Shown here: positions 27,719 to 36,005 of the stretch, piece by piece | How the letters are laid out: each line of letters begins with the position of its first letter | Numbering within the stretch: position 1 is the first letter of the stretch | Assembly (NCBI GenBank): GCA_019510435.1 | Contig: JAEKKJ010000020.1 | Coordinates: 16,011-80,010 of the forward strand | Reading direction: 5' to 3' | Source of the DNA: Caulobacterales bacterium | Lineage (GTDB): Bacteria > Pseudomonadota > Alphaproteobacteria > Caulobacterales > Caulobacteraceae | DNA length: 64,000 nt | Notes under the pieces: generated by a model | Seen by the model: only the letters and a program-made list of their open reading frames with translations | Told to the model about the DNA's origin: nothing | The model's database searches: none | Made by a program: the position numbers and the translations under genes

Positions 27719-29215
27719 TCACGCGGCCCTGACGGCGGCGGCCTGGCCCTCGTAGACGAAGGCGGCGTCGTCGAGGTCGATGGCCGGCAGTTCGTCCTTC
27801 TCCCGCCAGTAGTCCTGGCTGTGCCGCCACTCGGGCTTGTCCCCGCTCTTGGGCAAGAGGTTCATGCCGCGCATCAGGTAGCCGGGGTTGAAGTTCTCCG
27901 GGTCGATCCATGGCGACAGGGCCATGCCCTCGTCTTCCGGCCGGAGCGCCACGCTGACCTTGCGCGCGCCCTTCTCGTCCATGTGCTGGAGCAGGCGGCA
28001 GACGAAGTCGGAGACCAGGTCGGCGCGCAAGGTCCAGCTGGCCCGGAAGTAGCCGAACACCCAGACGAGGTTGGGAACGCCGGTGAACATCATGCCCCGG
28101 TAGGTGACCGTGTCGTTGAAGGTCAGCGCCTTGCCATCGATGCTGAAGGCGATGTCGCCCAGGACGTTGAGGTTGAAGCCGGTGGCGGTGATGATCACGT
28201 CGGCGTCGAGGCGCTCGCCGGACTTCAGCTGCAGGCCGGTCTCGGTGAAGCGCTCGATCTCGTCGGTGACCACCGAGGCCTTGCCGTCCCGGACCGACTG
28301 GAAGATGTCGCCGTCGGGCACGAAGGCGATCCGCTGGCGCCAGGGGCGATAGCTGGGCGTGAAGTGCTTCTCGGTCACCTCGGGGCCGACGAATTCGCTG
28401 ACGCCGGCCAGCAGCTCCTGCTTGACGGTCTCGGGCTCCTCGATCGCCCGACGGGTGAAGACGTCCTGGTCGAGCAGGATCTTGCGGCGGACGATCTCGT
28501 GGATCCACGTCTCGTCGATCTTCAGTTCGCGCAGGGTGTCGGCCAGCTCATTGGCGTTGCGGCCGGGGATGAAATAGGTCGGCGAGCGCTGCAGCAGGGT
28601 CACGTGGGCGCAGTCGTCGGCGATGTTGGGCAGCAGGGTCGCGGCCGTGGCCCCGGAGCCGATGATCACCGCCCGCTTGCCCTTCAGGTCCAGGTCGTCG
28701 GGCCAGGTCTGCGGGTGCACGATGCGGCCCTTGAAGTCGCCCATGCCGGGCCATTCGGGCGTGTAGCCCTTGGACTGGCGGTAGTAGCCCTGGCACATCC
28801 ACAGGAAATTGGCGGTGAAGCGCCGGACCTCCCCGGTGTCGGTCCGCTCGGCCAGGATGTGCCAGAGGTTGTCGGCGCTGGACCAGGCGGCCTGGGAGAT
28901 GCGGTGGCGGTAGCGGATGTGGCGGCCGAGGTCGTTCTCCTCGATCACCTCGCCCATGTACTGCAGGATCGCCTCGGCCGTGGCGATGGGCGGCCCCACC
29001 CACGGCTTGAAGCGGTAGCCGAAGGTGTAGAGGTCGCTGTCCGAGCGGATCCCCGGATAGGTGTGGGTGCGCCAGGTGCCGCCGAAGTCGTCCAGCGCCT
29101 CCAGGACCAGGAAGGTCTTGTCCGGGCACTGCTGGGTCAGGTGATAGGCCCCGCCCACCCCGGAAATCCCTGCGCCGACGATCAGCACGTCGAAGTGTTC
29201 AGGCGAAGCGGTCAC
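27719..29215 (-). CDS. Flavin-containing monooxygenase, Baeyer-Villiger type
   Basis: A 498-residue FAD/NADPH oxygenase. The FAD-binding GAGISG is at about 14-19 with FGGTWR at 44-49, and a second GSGATAATL near 190 is the NADPH-binding Rossmann motif. The Baeyer-Villiger fingerprint FxGxxxHxxxWP appears exactly as FKGRIVHPQTWP at 161-172. Substrates of such enzymes are ketones, including steroid and alicyclic ones. The GTG at 29215 is preferred because GGGAGG lies six bases upstream; the ATG at 29233 is earlier but has none. Whether it belongs with the downstream PhyH/GT41 genes is unclear. Confidence 0.9.
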   Translation of the reverse strand: MTASPEHFDVLIVGAGISGVGGAYHLTQQCPDKTFLVLEALDDFGGTWRTHTYPGIRSDSDLYTFGYRFKPWVGPPIATAEAILQYMGEVIEENDLGRHIRYRHRISQAAWSSADNLWHILAERTDTGEVRRFTANFLWMCQGYYRQSKGYTPEWPGMGDFKGRIVHPQTWPDDLDLKGKRAVIIGSGATAATLLPNIADDCAHVTLLQRSPTYFIPGRNANELADTLRELKIDETWIHEIVRRKILLDQDVFTRRAIEEPETVKQELLAGVSEFVGPEVTEKHFTPSYRPWRQRIAFVPDGDIFQSVRDGKASVVTDEIERFTETGLQLKSGERLDADVIITATGFNLNVLGDIAFSIDGKALTFNDTVTYRGMMFTGVPNLVWVFGYFRASWTLRADLVSDFVCRLLQHMDEKGARKVSVALRPEDEGMALSPWIDPENFNPGYLMRGMNLLPKSGDKPEWRHSQDYWREKDELPAIDLDDAAFVYEGQAAAVRAA

Positions 29216-29343
29216 GAGCGGCCTCCCATGCATTTGCTTATGGCCAAGGTCGCGCCCTGTGCAGGTAGCGGCCTTGAGCTATGTCAAGGATAGGTTATCG
29301 CTGATAATAAATCGGCGCGAAAGCCCCGATTGCGTGATCGCGG

Positions 29344-30399
29344 TCAGGCCAGCATGTCCCAGGCCAGCGGCTCGCCGCGCCTTAGGTCCCGCGCGGCCCG
29401 CCGGGTCAGCACCCTGTCCAGCTCGGCGGGCGGCAGGCCGTTGCCGGGCCGGATCGAGCGGACATTGGCGCGGGTCAGCGGCTCGCCGGCCCGGACGTCC
29501 GCGGCCACATAGAGCGAGCGGCGGAACTGGGCGTTGCCGCGCTCCGAGCCCAAAAGGTCGTAGTGCGCCCGGCCCAGGGCCTGCCACGCGGCCTTGGTGT
29601 CGGCCACCAGGGCCTTGAACTCCGCGGGCTCCAGGCTGAAGGCCGCGTCGGGACCGCCGTCGGCGCGGGCCAGCGTGAAGTGCTTTTCGATTACGCTGGC
29701 CCCCAGGGCCACCGCCGCCACGGACGCGGCCGTGCCGTGGGTGTGGTCGGAAAGGCCCACCGGGCAGCCGAACCGGCCGGCCATGTCGGCCACCGTGCGG
29801 ACGTTGGCGTCCTCCAGCACCGCGGGGTAGCTGGAGACGCAGTGCAGCAGCACGACGCCGGGCGCGCCGCCGGACAGCGCAGCATCCCTCGCCGCCTCGA
29901 TCTCCGCCAGGTTGGCCATGCCGGTGGAGATGATCAGCGGCTTGCCGCGCGCGGCGGCGTAGCGGATCAGCGGCAGGTCCACGGCCTCGAACGAGGCGAT
30001 CTTGAACGCCGGCGCGCCCAGGCCATCCAGCAGGTCCACCGCCGTCTCGTCGAACGGGCTGGAGAACAGGATCACGCCCCGCGCCCGCGCCCGCTCGAAC
30101 AGCGCCGCGTGCCATTCGTAGGGGGTCTGGGCCTCCTGGTAGAGCTCGTACAGGCTGCGGCCGTCCCAGAGGCCGCCGTGGATTTTGAACTCCGGCCGGT
30201 CGACGTCCATGGTGATGGTGTCGGCGGTGTAGGTCTGGATCTTGATGGCGTCGCAGCCGGTCGCAGCCGCCGCGTCGATCATGCTCAGCGCCCGATCTAG
30301 GCTGCCGTTGTGGTTGCCGCTGAGCTCGCAGATGACGAACGGCGGATGGTCGGCCCCGACCTTGCGGCCGGCGATCTCGATCTCGGGCGAAGCGGTCAT
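29344..30399 (-). CDS. pseI: Pseudaminic acid synthase
   Basis: A 351-residue NeuB/PseI-type enzyme condensing phosphoenolpyruvate with the 2,4-diacetamido-6-deoxy-altrose made by PseG to give pseudaminic acid. The TIM-barrel domain shows FVICELSGNHNGSLDRAL, DAIKIQTYTADT, KIASFEAVDLPLIRYAA, PLIISTGMANLAEI, VVLLHCVSSYP, VGLSDHT and VIEKHFTL, all family motifs. The C-terminal antifreeze-like SAF domain is at about 285-350. KIASFE and HFTLAR favour the pseudaminic over the sialic version. Its product probably decorates flagellin, since pseG and a FlmG-like transferase are nearby. Confidence 0.93.
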   Translation of the reverse strand: MTASPEIEIAGRKVGADHPPFVICELSGNHNGSLDRALSMIDAAAATGCDAIKIQTYTADTITMDVDRPEFKIHGGLWDGRSLYELYQEAQTPYEWHAALFERARARGVILFSSPFDETAVDLLDGLGAPAFKIASFEAVDLPLIRYAAARGKPLIISTGMANLAEIEAARDAALSGGAPGVVLLHCVSSYPAVLEDANVRTVADMAGRFGCPVGLSDHTHGTAASVAAVALGASVIEKHFTLARADGGPDAAFSLEPAEFKALVADTKAAWQALGRAHYDLLGSERGNAQFRRSLYVAADVRAGEPLTRANVRSIRPGNGLPPAELDRVLTRRAARDLRRGEPLAWDMLA

Positions 30400-30437
30400 G
30401 TCGGCCAGAGTTCTAGGCCGCGCCGCTGAAGCCGGCG

Positions 30438-30641
30438 TTAACTAAGCTGTGAGGTCGGCTGGGCGGCGATGCGGGCCGTCTTCGGCGCTCCGCCATACGC
30501 CACGCCCAGGGCGATGCCGGTCCCCAGCCCCACCATGGCCAGGGCCGAGAAGACCCGCAGCCCCATGCCCAGGGCCAGCCCGGCGCCGACCGCCGCGCCC
30601 AGGCCCGCCACCACGCCGAGGGTCTTCAGTTCGTCCTTCAA
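30438..30641 (-). CDS. Small Gly/Ala-rich membrane protein
   Basis: A 67-residue protein beginning at a TTG with GGAGG about nine bases upstream. After a short charged start (KDELKTLG) two glycine-rich hydrophobic stretches (VVAGLGAAVGAGLALGMGLRVF and ALAMVGLGTGIALGVAYGG) could span the membrane as a hairpin. No named family recognised. The codon bias is typical of the window, but with a rare start codon I hold it as probable, not certain. Confidence 0.5.
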   Translation of the reverse strand: MKDELKTLGVVAGLGAAVGAGLALGMGLRVFSALAMVGLGTGIALGVAYGGAPKTARIAAQPTSQLS

Positions 30642-30718
30642 GGGTCCGGCCTCCGCTCATGCCGTAGCGGAAACGCTCAGCCGTCGCACCGGTTCGGAAT
30701 CTTCACTACATAGGAGCC

Positions 30719-31720
30719 ATGTCCGAACCCCGCTCCGTCCGCTGCCTGATCGTGGGCTCCGGCCCCGCCGGCTACACCGCCGCCGTCTACGCCGCCCGCG
30801 CCCTGTTGAAGCCCGTGCTGATCCAGGGCATCCAGCCCGGCGGCCAGCTCACCATCACCACCGATGTGGAGAACTACCCGGGCTTCGCCGAGGTGATCCA
30901 GGGCCCCTGGCTGATGGAGCAGATGCAGGCCCAGGCCGAGCACGTGGGCACGGAGATCGTGAGCGACATCGTCACCAAGGCCGACCTCAGCCAGCGCCCC
31001 TTCCGCCTGGAGACCGACAGCGGCCAGGTGTGGCTGGCGGAGACCCTGATCATCGCCACCGGCGCCCAGGCCAAGTGGCTGGGCCTGGAGACGGAACAGA
31101 AGTTCCAGGGCTTCGGCGTCTCGGCCTGCGCCACCTGCGACGGCTTCTTCTACCGCGGCAAGCAGGTGGTGGTGGTCGGCGGCGGCAACACGGCGGTGGA
31201 GGAGGCCCTCTTCCTCACCAACTTCGCCGAGCGGGTGACGGTGGTGCACCGTCGCGACGAGTTCCGCGCCGAGCGCATCCTGCAGGAGCGGCTCTTCAAC
31301 CACCCGAAGATCGTGGTGGTGTGGGACCACGCCATCGATGAGGTGCTGGGCGACAGCGATCCGCTGGGCGTCACCGGCGTGCGGCTGAAGAACGTCAAGA
31401 CCGGCGCGACCCACACCCTGGCCTGCGACGGCGTCTTCGTCGCCATCGGCCACGCCCCGGCGTCCGAGCTCTTCAAGGGCCAGCTGGAGATGGACGCCAG
31501 CGGCTATCTGAAGGTGAAGGCGGGCACGGCCTCGACGGCGATCGAAGGCGTCTACGCCGCCGGCGACGTCACCGACGACGTCTACCGCCAGGCCGTAACC
31601 GCGGCCGGCATGGGCTGCATGGCCGCGCTGGAGGCCGTGCGCTTCCTGGCCGAGCAGGATCATCAGGCGGCCCACCAGCCGATCAGCCACCAGGAGGCGC
31701 AGAAGATCGGGGTTTGGTGA
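30719..31720 (+). CDS. trxB: Thioredoxin-disulfide reductase
   Basis: A 333-residue FAD enzyme that passes electrons from NADPH to thioredoxin. The FAD motif GSGPAG is at 13-18, the redox-active disulfide CATC at 137-140 (SACATCDGFFYRGK), and the NADPH site GGGNTAVEEALFL just after. The closing GVYAAGDVTDDVYRQAVTAAGMGCMAALEA is typical. The start at 30719 opens with MSEPRSVRCLIVGSGPAGYTAA. Its length is normal. It is not adjacent to a thioredoxin gene. Confidence 0.96.
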   Translation: MSEPRSVRCLIVGSGPAGYTAAVYAARALLKPVLIQGIQPGGQLTITTDVENYPGFAEVIQGPWLMEQMQAQAEHVGTEIVSDIVTKADLSQRPFRLETDSGQVWLAETLIIATGAQAKWLGLETEQKFQGFGVSACATCDGFFYRGKQVVVVGGGNTAVEEALFLTNFAERVTVVHRRDEFRAERILQERLFNHPKIVVVWDHAIDEVLGDSDPLGVTGVRLKNVKTGATHTLACDGVFVAIGHAPASELFKGQLEMDASGYLKVKAGTASTAIEGVYAAGDVTDDVYRQAVTAAGMGCMAALEAVRFLAEQDHQAAHQPISHQEAQKIGVW

Positions 31721-31784
31721 AAAAATTCCAATTGTTAACAAGCTAGGTCGGAAACCCGACGCCCCGCCCGCGTGTTGCAGCACC

Positions 31785-32006
31785 GTGGTGGATCCCGAAA
31801 ACCTGAATGCAAGCGATCGCTACCGGCGCCAGGCCGAGGTCGTCATGCGCCTGGCGGCCAAGGCTGGGAGCCAGACGGAGAAGGACGTCTACCTCCAGAT
31901 CGCCGAAGGCTGGCGCAAGCTGGCCCTGGAGGCGCTGCGCAATGAGCGCCAGGACATGCCCCGCGCGGCGGGCGAGCAGCGCAGTTTCCGACACGACCGC
32001 GACTAG
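31785..32006 (+). CDS. Small conserved hypothetical protein
   Basis: A 73-residue soluble protein, charged and mainly helical: RYRRQAEVVMRLAAKAGSQTEKDVYLQIAEGWRKLALEALR. Short proteins with this AEVVM-LAAKA pattern occur widely in alphaproteobacteria as uncharacterised proteins. It starts at GTG at 31785. Function unknown. Confidence 0.7.
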   Translation: MVDPENLNASDRYRRQAEVVMRLAAKAGSQTEKDVYLQIAEGWRKLALEALRNERQDMPRAAGEQRSFRHDRD

Positions 32007-32040
32007 CCTCGCGACCGGCGCAAGGGGATAAGCTGGCGGC

Positions 32041-32526
32041 ATGATCCGCTACGCCCGCGCCGCCGACCATGCCGCCATCGCCGAGATCGTGGAACAGGCC
32101 TTCGGGCGGCCCGACGAAGCCGGACTGGTGGCCCGGCTGCGCGAGGCCGGGGACGTCCTGTTCGAGCTGGTGTCGGAGACGAATGGCCAGCTCGACGGGC
32201 ATATCCTCTTCAGCCGCCTCTGGGCCGACCGCGCCGAGCTGTTCGCCGCCCTGGCGCCGCTGGCGGTCCGGCCGGAGAGTCAGCGGGCCGGCGTGGGCGG
32301 CGCCCTCGTCCGCAGCGGCCTGGAGAGCGCCCGCGAGTTCGGCGCTCACGGCGTCCTGGTGCTGGGCGATCCCGCCTACTACCCGCGCTTCGGATTCGCG
32401 GCGGAGACGGCGGCCCAGGTGCGCTCGCCGTTCTCCGGCGGGCCGGCCTTCATGGCCCTGGCCCTGGAGGCCGGCGCGTTCGACGCCCCGCTCAGCGTGG
32501 CCTATCCGGACGCCTTCTCAGTCTGA
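32041..32526 (+). CDS. GNAT family N-acetyltransferase (YhbS-like)
   Basis: A 161-residue acetyltransferase. The acetyl-CoA site appears as LAVRPESQRAGVGGALVRSGLESAREFG (pattern V-x-P-x-x-Q-x-x-G-x-G). The C-terminal GDPAYYPRFGF is characteristic of YhbS-type GNATs. ATG at 32041. Convergent with the SleB hydrolase gene, whose 3' end overlaps this gene's by nine bases. Substrate unknown. Confidence 0.88.
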   Translation: MIRYARAADHAAIAEIVEQAFGRPDEAGLVARLREAGDVLFELVSETNGQLDGHILFSRLWADRAELFAALAPLAVRPESQRAGVGGALVRSGLESAREFGAHGVLVLGDPAYYPRFGFAAETAAQVRSPFSGGPAFMALALEAGAFDAPLSVAYPDAFSV

Positions 32527-33708
32527 GGCGGCGGGCGCGGCCGGCGTCGCAGGCGCCGGCTTGTCGTCGGTCCCGCGCTCCAGGGCCTCCAGGCTCTGGT
32601 TGATGCGCTTGATCTCCTCGGGCGTCGGCTGGCGGCGCGAACTGGTCAGCACGCCGGAGCGCCCCATGGTGACGCCCGGGTCGACCACCGTGAAGGTCCG
32701 CGTCTCGCCCGCCATCGCCAGGGTCACCTTGCGCTCGACCGGTCCGGTGGCGACCTGTGGCTCCATCAGCCCGCCCTGGATGCGCGCATCGACGCCGCCC
32801 AGGACCGCCGGCGACAGGTGCGCCTCGCCGCCCTCATAGCGGCCGGTGAAGGCCGGCGGCTCGCCCCATGGCCCGGTCCAGCGATAGAAGATGTGCTGGC
32901 CCACCTGGGTCATCTTCACCAGGGTCGGGGCCCAATAGGGCGCCACATAGTCGGCGTGGTAGTGGGTGGCCGAGCCCACCTGCTTGTCCACATAGCCGGC
33001 CAGCGCCCGCTCGGCGACCTGCCGCGCCCGCCGCCAGAGCGTCGGCTCGGGCGCCCAGCGCAGGGCGCCATCGCAGGTGAAGGTGAACTGACAGCCGGTC
33101 GGCCGGGCGGCCCCCTGATAGACCACGCCGCAGACCGACTTCGGATAGGCCGGGTGCCGCACCCGGTTCAGCACCACCTGGGCGATGGCCTCCTGGCCGA
33201 CCTCCGGCTCGCGCGCCGCTTCGTAGTAGACCGCCTGGGCGAGGCAGGTCAGCGCCCGCTCCCGGTCCTCGCCGGCCGCCGCGGGCAGCACGAAGGGGCG
33301 CATCGGTCGGATGGCCTCGTGGGCGAAGGGCAGCAGCGCATTGAGCTCCTGGGCGGTCTCGCCCGGCGCGGCCTGCAGGCCCAGGTCCGGCGGCCGGCGC
33401 AGGTCGAGGTTGCTCCAGCCCTCGGGCCGGCCCCAGAGGTCGGCGTGGCGCAGCGCCGGGTCGTGCCGCTCGGCCAGGGCGCGGGTCGCGGGGTCGAGGC
33501 TGCCCGCCACGCGCAGCACCGCCGGGTCTGCCAGGCTGCGCGAGGCGAAAAGCGCCTTCTCGTGGGGCGTGACCGTCGAGCCGGAGGGCGCGCAGCCGCC
33601 GGCGGCCAGCAACGCTGCCAGCACCACCCCCGCCATCGCCATACGCGGCGTGCGCCCTCGGTCTTTGCGGCTCAGGATCCCGACCTCTGTTGGCTCCGGG
33701 ATGGCCAT
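32518..33708 (-). CDS. SleB-family cell wall hydrolase, lipoprotein-like N-terminus
   Basis: A 396-residue exported peptidoglycan hydrolase. The N-terminal 45 residues contain a hydrophobic stretch ending in a lipobox-like AAGGC, so it may be lipid-anchored. Residues about 140-270 are the Hydrolase_2/SleB domain: CLAQAVYYEAAREPEVGQEAIAQVVLNRVRHPAYPKSVCGVVYQGA, then CQFTFTCDG and ATHYHADYVAPYWAP. The C-terminal third is Pro/Ala-rich. A second member of the same family is at 45227-46186. Cleavage would act on the cortex or septal wall; the role is unknown. Confidence 0.9.
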   Translation of the reverse strand: MAIPEPTEVGILSRKDRGRTPRMAMAGVVLAALLAAGGCAPSGSTVTPHEKALFASRSLADPAVLRVAGSLDPATRALAERHDPALRHADLWGRPEGWSNLDLRRPPDLGLQAAPGETAQELNALLPFAHEAIRPMRPFVLPAAAGEDRERALTCLAQAVYYEAAREPEVGQEAIAQVVLNRVRHPAYPKSVCGVVYQGAARPTGCQFTFTCDGALRWAPEPTLWRRARQVAERALAGYVDKQVGSATHYHADYVAPYWAPTLVKMTQVGQHIFYRWTGPWGEPPAFTGRYEGGEAHLSPAVLGGVDARIQGGLMEPQVATGPVERKVTLAMAGETRTFTVVDPGVTMGRSGVLTSSRRQPTPEEIKRINQSLEALERGTDDKPAPATPAAPAASD

Positions 33709-33861
33709 ATAGGCTCAAACCGGCGGCATTTGGACCGCGCGCCGCAATTTTCATGCTAGCGCCGGGTCTTACGGGACGCCGGCCGCGACAACCTACGCGG
33801 TTGCAACGCGAGGAGCGCCGACCCATCCTGGCGTGGCCTAGCGGGCCGAGGGGGGCCGTTG

Positions 33862-35844
33862 ATGACGCCAGCGCAGTGGCCGCTTCGCCTTGTGCCTCGC
33901 CGGTCGCCGCGGTTCCTGACCGGGCTGGCGATCAGCGGCGGCGCGCTCGCCGTGGCCATGGGCGTGCGCGGCGCGACCGTCGGCTTCCAGTACGCCAGCG
34001 GCCTTTCGGTCACCACCCTGCCGGCCCTGATCATCGCCACGCTCTATGCCGGCCCGCGATGGGGCTGGGGGATGCTCGCGGTGGCGCTGGCGGCCGGCCG
34101 CCTGTCGCCGATCAACTCCAACTTCCCCGACGCGGCGATCCTGATCATGTACGTGATCTCCGCCGCCCTGACCGTGCTGGTCTCCTCCAGCCTGCGCGAG
34201 GCGCTGCTGCGCCTGGACGAGGCCAACGCCGCCCAGGCCGCGGCCCAGCTCAGCCTGGAGGTCACCGAGGGCCGCTTCCGCGCCCTGGCCGACAGCGCGC
34301 CCATCCTGATGTGGGTGACGCGCACCGACGGCCGCCGCGAATTCGCCAACCAGACCTACGTGGACTTCCTGGGCGTTCCCTACCCGCAGGCGATCGATTT
34401 CGATTGGCGCCAGGTGCTGCACCCCGCCGACCTGCCGCGGATCCTGCAGGAGCAGGTGGCGGGCGAAAGCTCGCGCAAGCTGTTCACGCTGGAGGCGCGC
34501 TACCGCCGCCGCGACGGCGAATACCGCTGGGTCCGCTCCATCTCCCAGCCGCGCTGGAGCCCGGACGGCGAGTTCGGCGGCTTCATCGGGGTGGGCTTCG
34601 ACGTCACCGACGCCAAGCGCGCCGAGGAGGACCTCAAGCACATCAACGACCTCCTGGCCGAGCGGGTGCAGGCGGCGCTGTCGGAGCGCGACGAGGCCGA
34701 GGCCGCCCTGCAGCGGGCCCAGAAGCTGGACGCGGTGGGCCAGCTCACCGGCGGCGTGGCCCACGACTTCAACAACCTGCTGACCGTGATCATCGGGGCG
34801 CTGGACATGATGCAGCGCCACCCCGCCGACGCTGCGCGCCGTGACCGGATGATCGAGGCCGCCCTCGGCGCCGCCCGCCGCGGCGAGCGCCTGACCCAGC
34901 AGCTGCTGGCCTTCGCCCGCCGCCAGACCCTGCGGCCAGAGCCGGTGGAGGTGGACGTCCTGCTGGAGGAGGCCGAGCCCCTGTTGCGCCGGGCTGTCGG
35001 CGAGGCCGTCACCCTGGTCGTCGCGCCGGGCGCCAAGGACGTCGTGGCCCACCTCGATCCCAGCCAGTTCGAGGCGGCGATCATGAACCTGGTGGTCAAC
35101 GCCCGGGACGCGACGCCGAGCGGCGGGGTGATCCGCATCGAGACCCGGCCGGTCTCGCTTCGCGCCCACCAGGTGGAGCAGCTGGAGGCCGGCGACTATG
35201 TCTGCATCGCCGTTCACGACACCGGCGTCGGCATGGACGGCGAGACCATGGCGCGGGCCTTCGAGCCGTTCTTCACCACGAAGCCCGCGGGCCGCGGCAC
35301 CGGGCTCGGCCTGTCGCAGGTCTATGGCTTCGCGCGGCAGAGCGGCGGCGCGGCAACGGTGGACAGCGCGCCGGGCAAGGGCTGCACCGTCTGCCTGCAC
35401 CTGCCGCGCGGCCCCGCGCTGCCGCAGGCGGCCAACGAGGGCGCCGCCCAGTCGGACGATACGCGGGGGCCCGCCTTGACGGTGCTGCTGGCCGAGGACG
35501 ACCTGCAGGTGGCCGAGCTGGTGGGCGCCATGCTGGCCGACCTGGGCCACAGCGTGCGCCACGCCGAGAACGCCGACATGGCCCTCAAGCGCCTGCGCGC
35601 CGACGAGCCCTTCGACCTCCTGCTCACCGACCTGATCATGCCGGGCGACAAGACCGGCGTGGACCTGGCGCGCGAGGCGGTGGCCATGCGGCCCGGCCTG
35701 CCCGTGGTGCTGACCTCGGGCTATACCGGCGAGGTGCTGACGCCGGCCGAGGACACGCCCTGGCCGCTGCTGCGCAAGCCCTATGGCGCCGAGCAGCTGG
35801 CGCGGGTGATCGCCGAGGTCCTGCGGCTGAAACACGAGGTGTGA
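33862..35844 (+). CDS. Hybrid sensor histidine kinase with PAS and receiver domains
   Basis: A 660-residue membrane sensor. An N-terminal region (about 15-115) has hydrophobic helices (FLTGLAISGGALAVAMG, LPALIIATLYAG, ILIMYVISAALTVLV), then a coiled linker and a PAS domain (about 135-255) with FANQTYVDFLG and YRWVRSIS. The DHp box is KLDAVGQLTGGVAHDFNNLLTVIIG with phospho-His, and the ATPase domain shows NLVVNARDA, DTGVGMD and GRGTGLGLSQVYGF. A receiver domain follows (about 535-655) with the phospho-Asp in LLLTDLIMPGD. No partner regulator is adjacent. Start at ATG 33862 after a purine-rich GAGGGGGG. Confidence 0.94.
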   Translation: MTPAQWPLRLVPRRSPRFLTGLAISGGALAVAMGVRGATVGFQYASGLSVTTLPALIIATLYAGPRWGWGMLAVALAAGRLSPINSNFPDAAILIMYVISAALTVLVSSSLREALLRLDEANAAQAAAQLSLEVTEGRFRALADSAPILMWVTRTDGRREFANQTYVDFLGVPYPQAIDFDWRQVLHPADLPRILQEQVAGESSRKLFTLEARYRRRDGEYRWVRSISQPRWSPDGEFGGFIGVGFDVTDAKRAEEDLKHINDLLAERVQAALSERDEAEAALQRAQKLDAVGQLTGGVAHDFNNLLTVIIGALDMMQRHPADAARRDRMIEAALGAARRGERLTQQLLAFARRQTLRPEPVEVDVLLEEAEPLLRRAVGEAVTLVVAPGAKDVVAHLDPSQFEAAIMNLVVNARDATPSGGVIRIETRPVSLRAHQVEQLEAGDYVCIAVHDTGVGMDGETMARAFEPFFTTKPAGRGTGLGLSQVYGFARQSGGAATVDSAPGKGCTVCLHLPRGPALPQAANEGAAQSDDTRGPALTVLLAEDDLQVAELVGAMLADLGHSVRHAENADMALKRLRADEPFDLLLTDLIMPGDKTGVDLAREAVAMRPGLPVVLTSGYTGEVLTPAEDTPWPLLRKPYGAEQLARVIAEVLRLKHEV

Positions 35845-35904
35845 TCGCGGCCGCGCCGAAAGGCCCTTGCGCGTCCCGGCGGCGGCGCTATATGTGTCTG
35901 CGTG

Positions 35905-35929
35905 GCTTTTGCTCCAAGTGAGCAAAAGC
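35905..35929. promoter_or_regulatory. Upstream palindromic operator of the nad operon
   Basis: Ten-base arms (GCTTTTGCTC and GAGCAAAAGC) surround a five-base centre; the core is TGCTCCAAGTGAGCA. The same 15-base TGCTC...TGAGCA core recurs 68 bases downstream at 35978-35992. Two matching sites upstream of nadA point to a NAD-responsive repressor, in alphaproteobacteria probably NadQ; no such gene lies in the window. Confidence 0.7.
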
Positions 35930-35976
35930 CGTAAGCGCCAGGGCCCGCCTTGAGCGCCTTTTTATAGGCCTGAGAA

Positions 35977-35993
35977 ATGCTCAATTTGAGCAT
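35977..35993. promoter_or_regulatory. Second palindromic operator, abutting the nadA ribosome-binding site
   Basis: ATGCTCAA-T-TTGAGCAT is a 17-base palindrome with core TGCTCAATTTGAGCA. It ends directly before the AAGGAGG ribosome-binding site at 35994-36000, five bases ahead of the nadA start. It shares its core with the site at 35905-35929. Confidence 0.75.
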
Positions 35994-36005
35994 AAGGAGG
36001 GTTCC

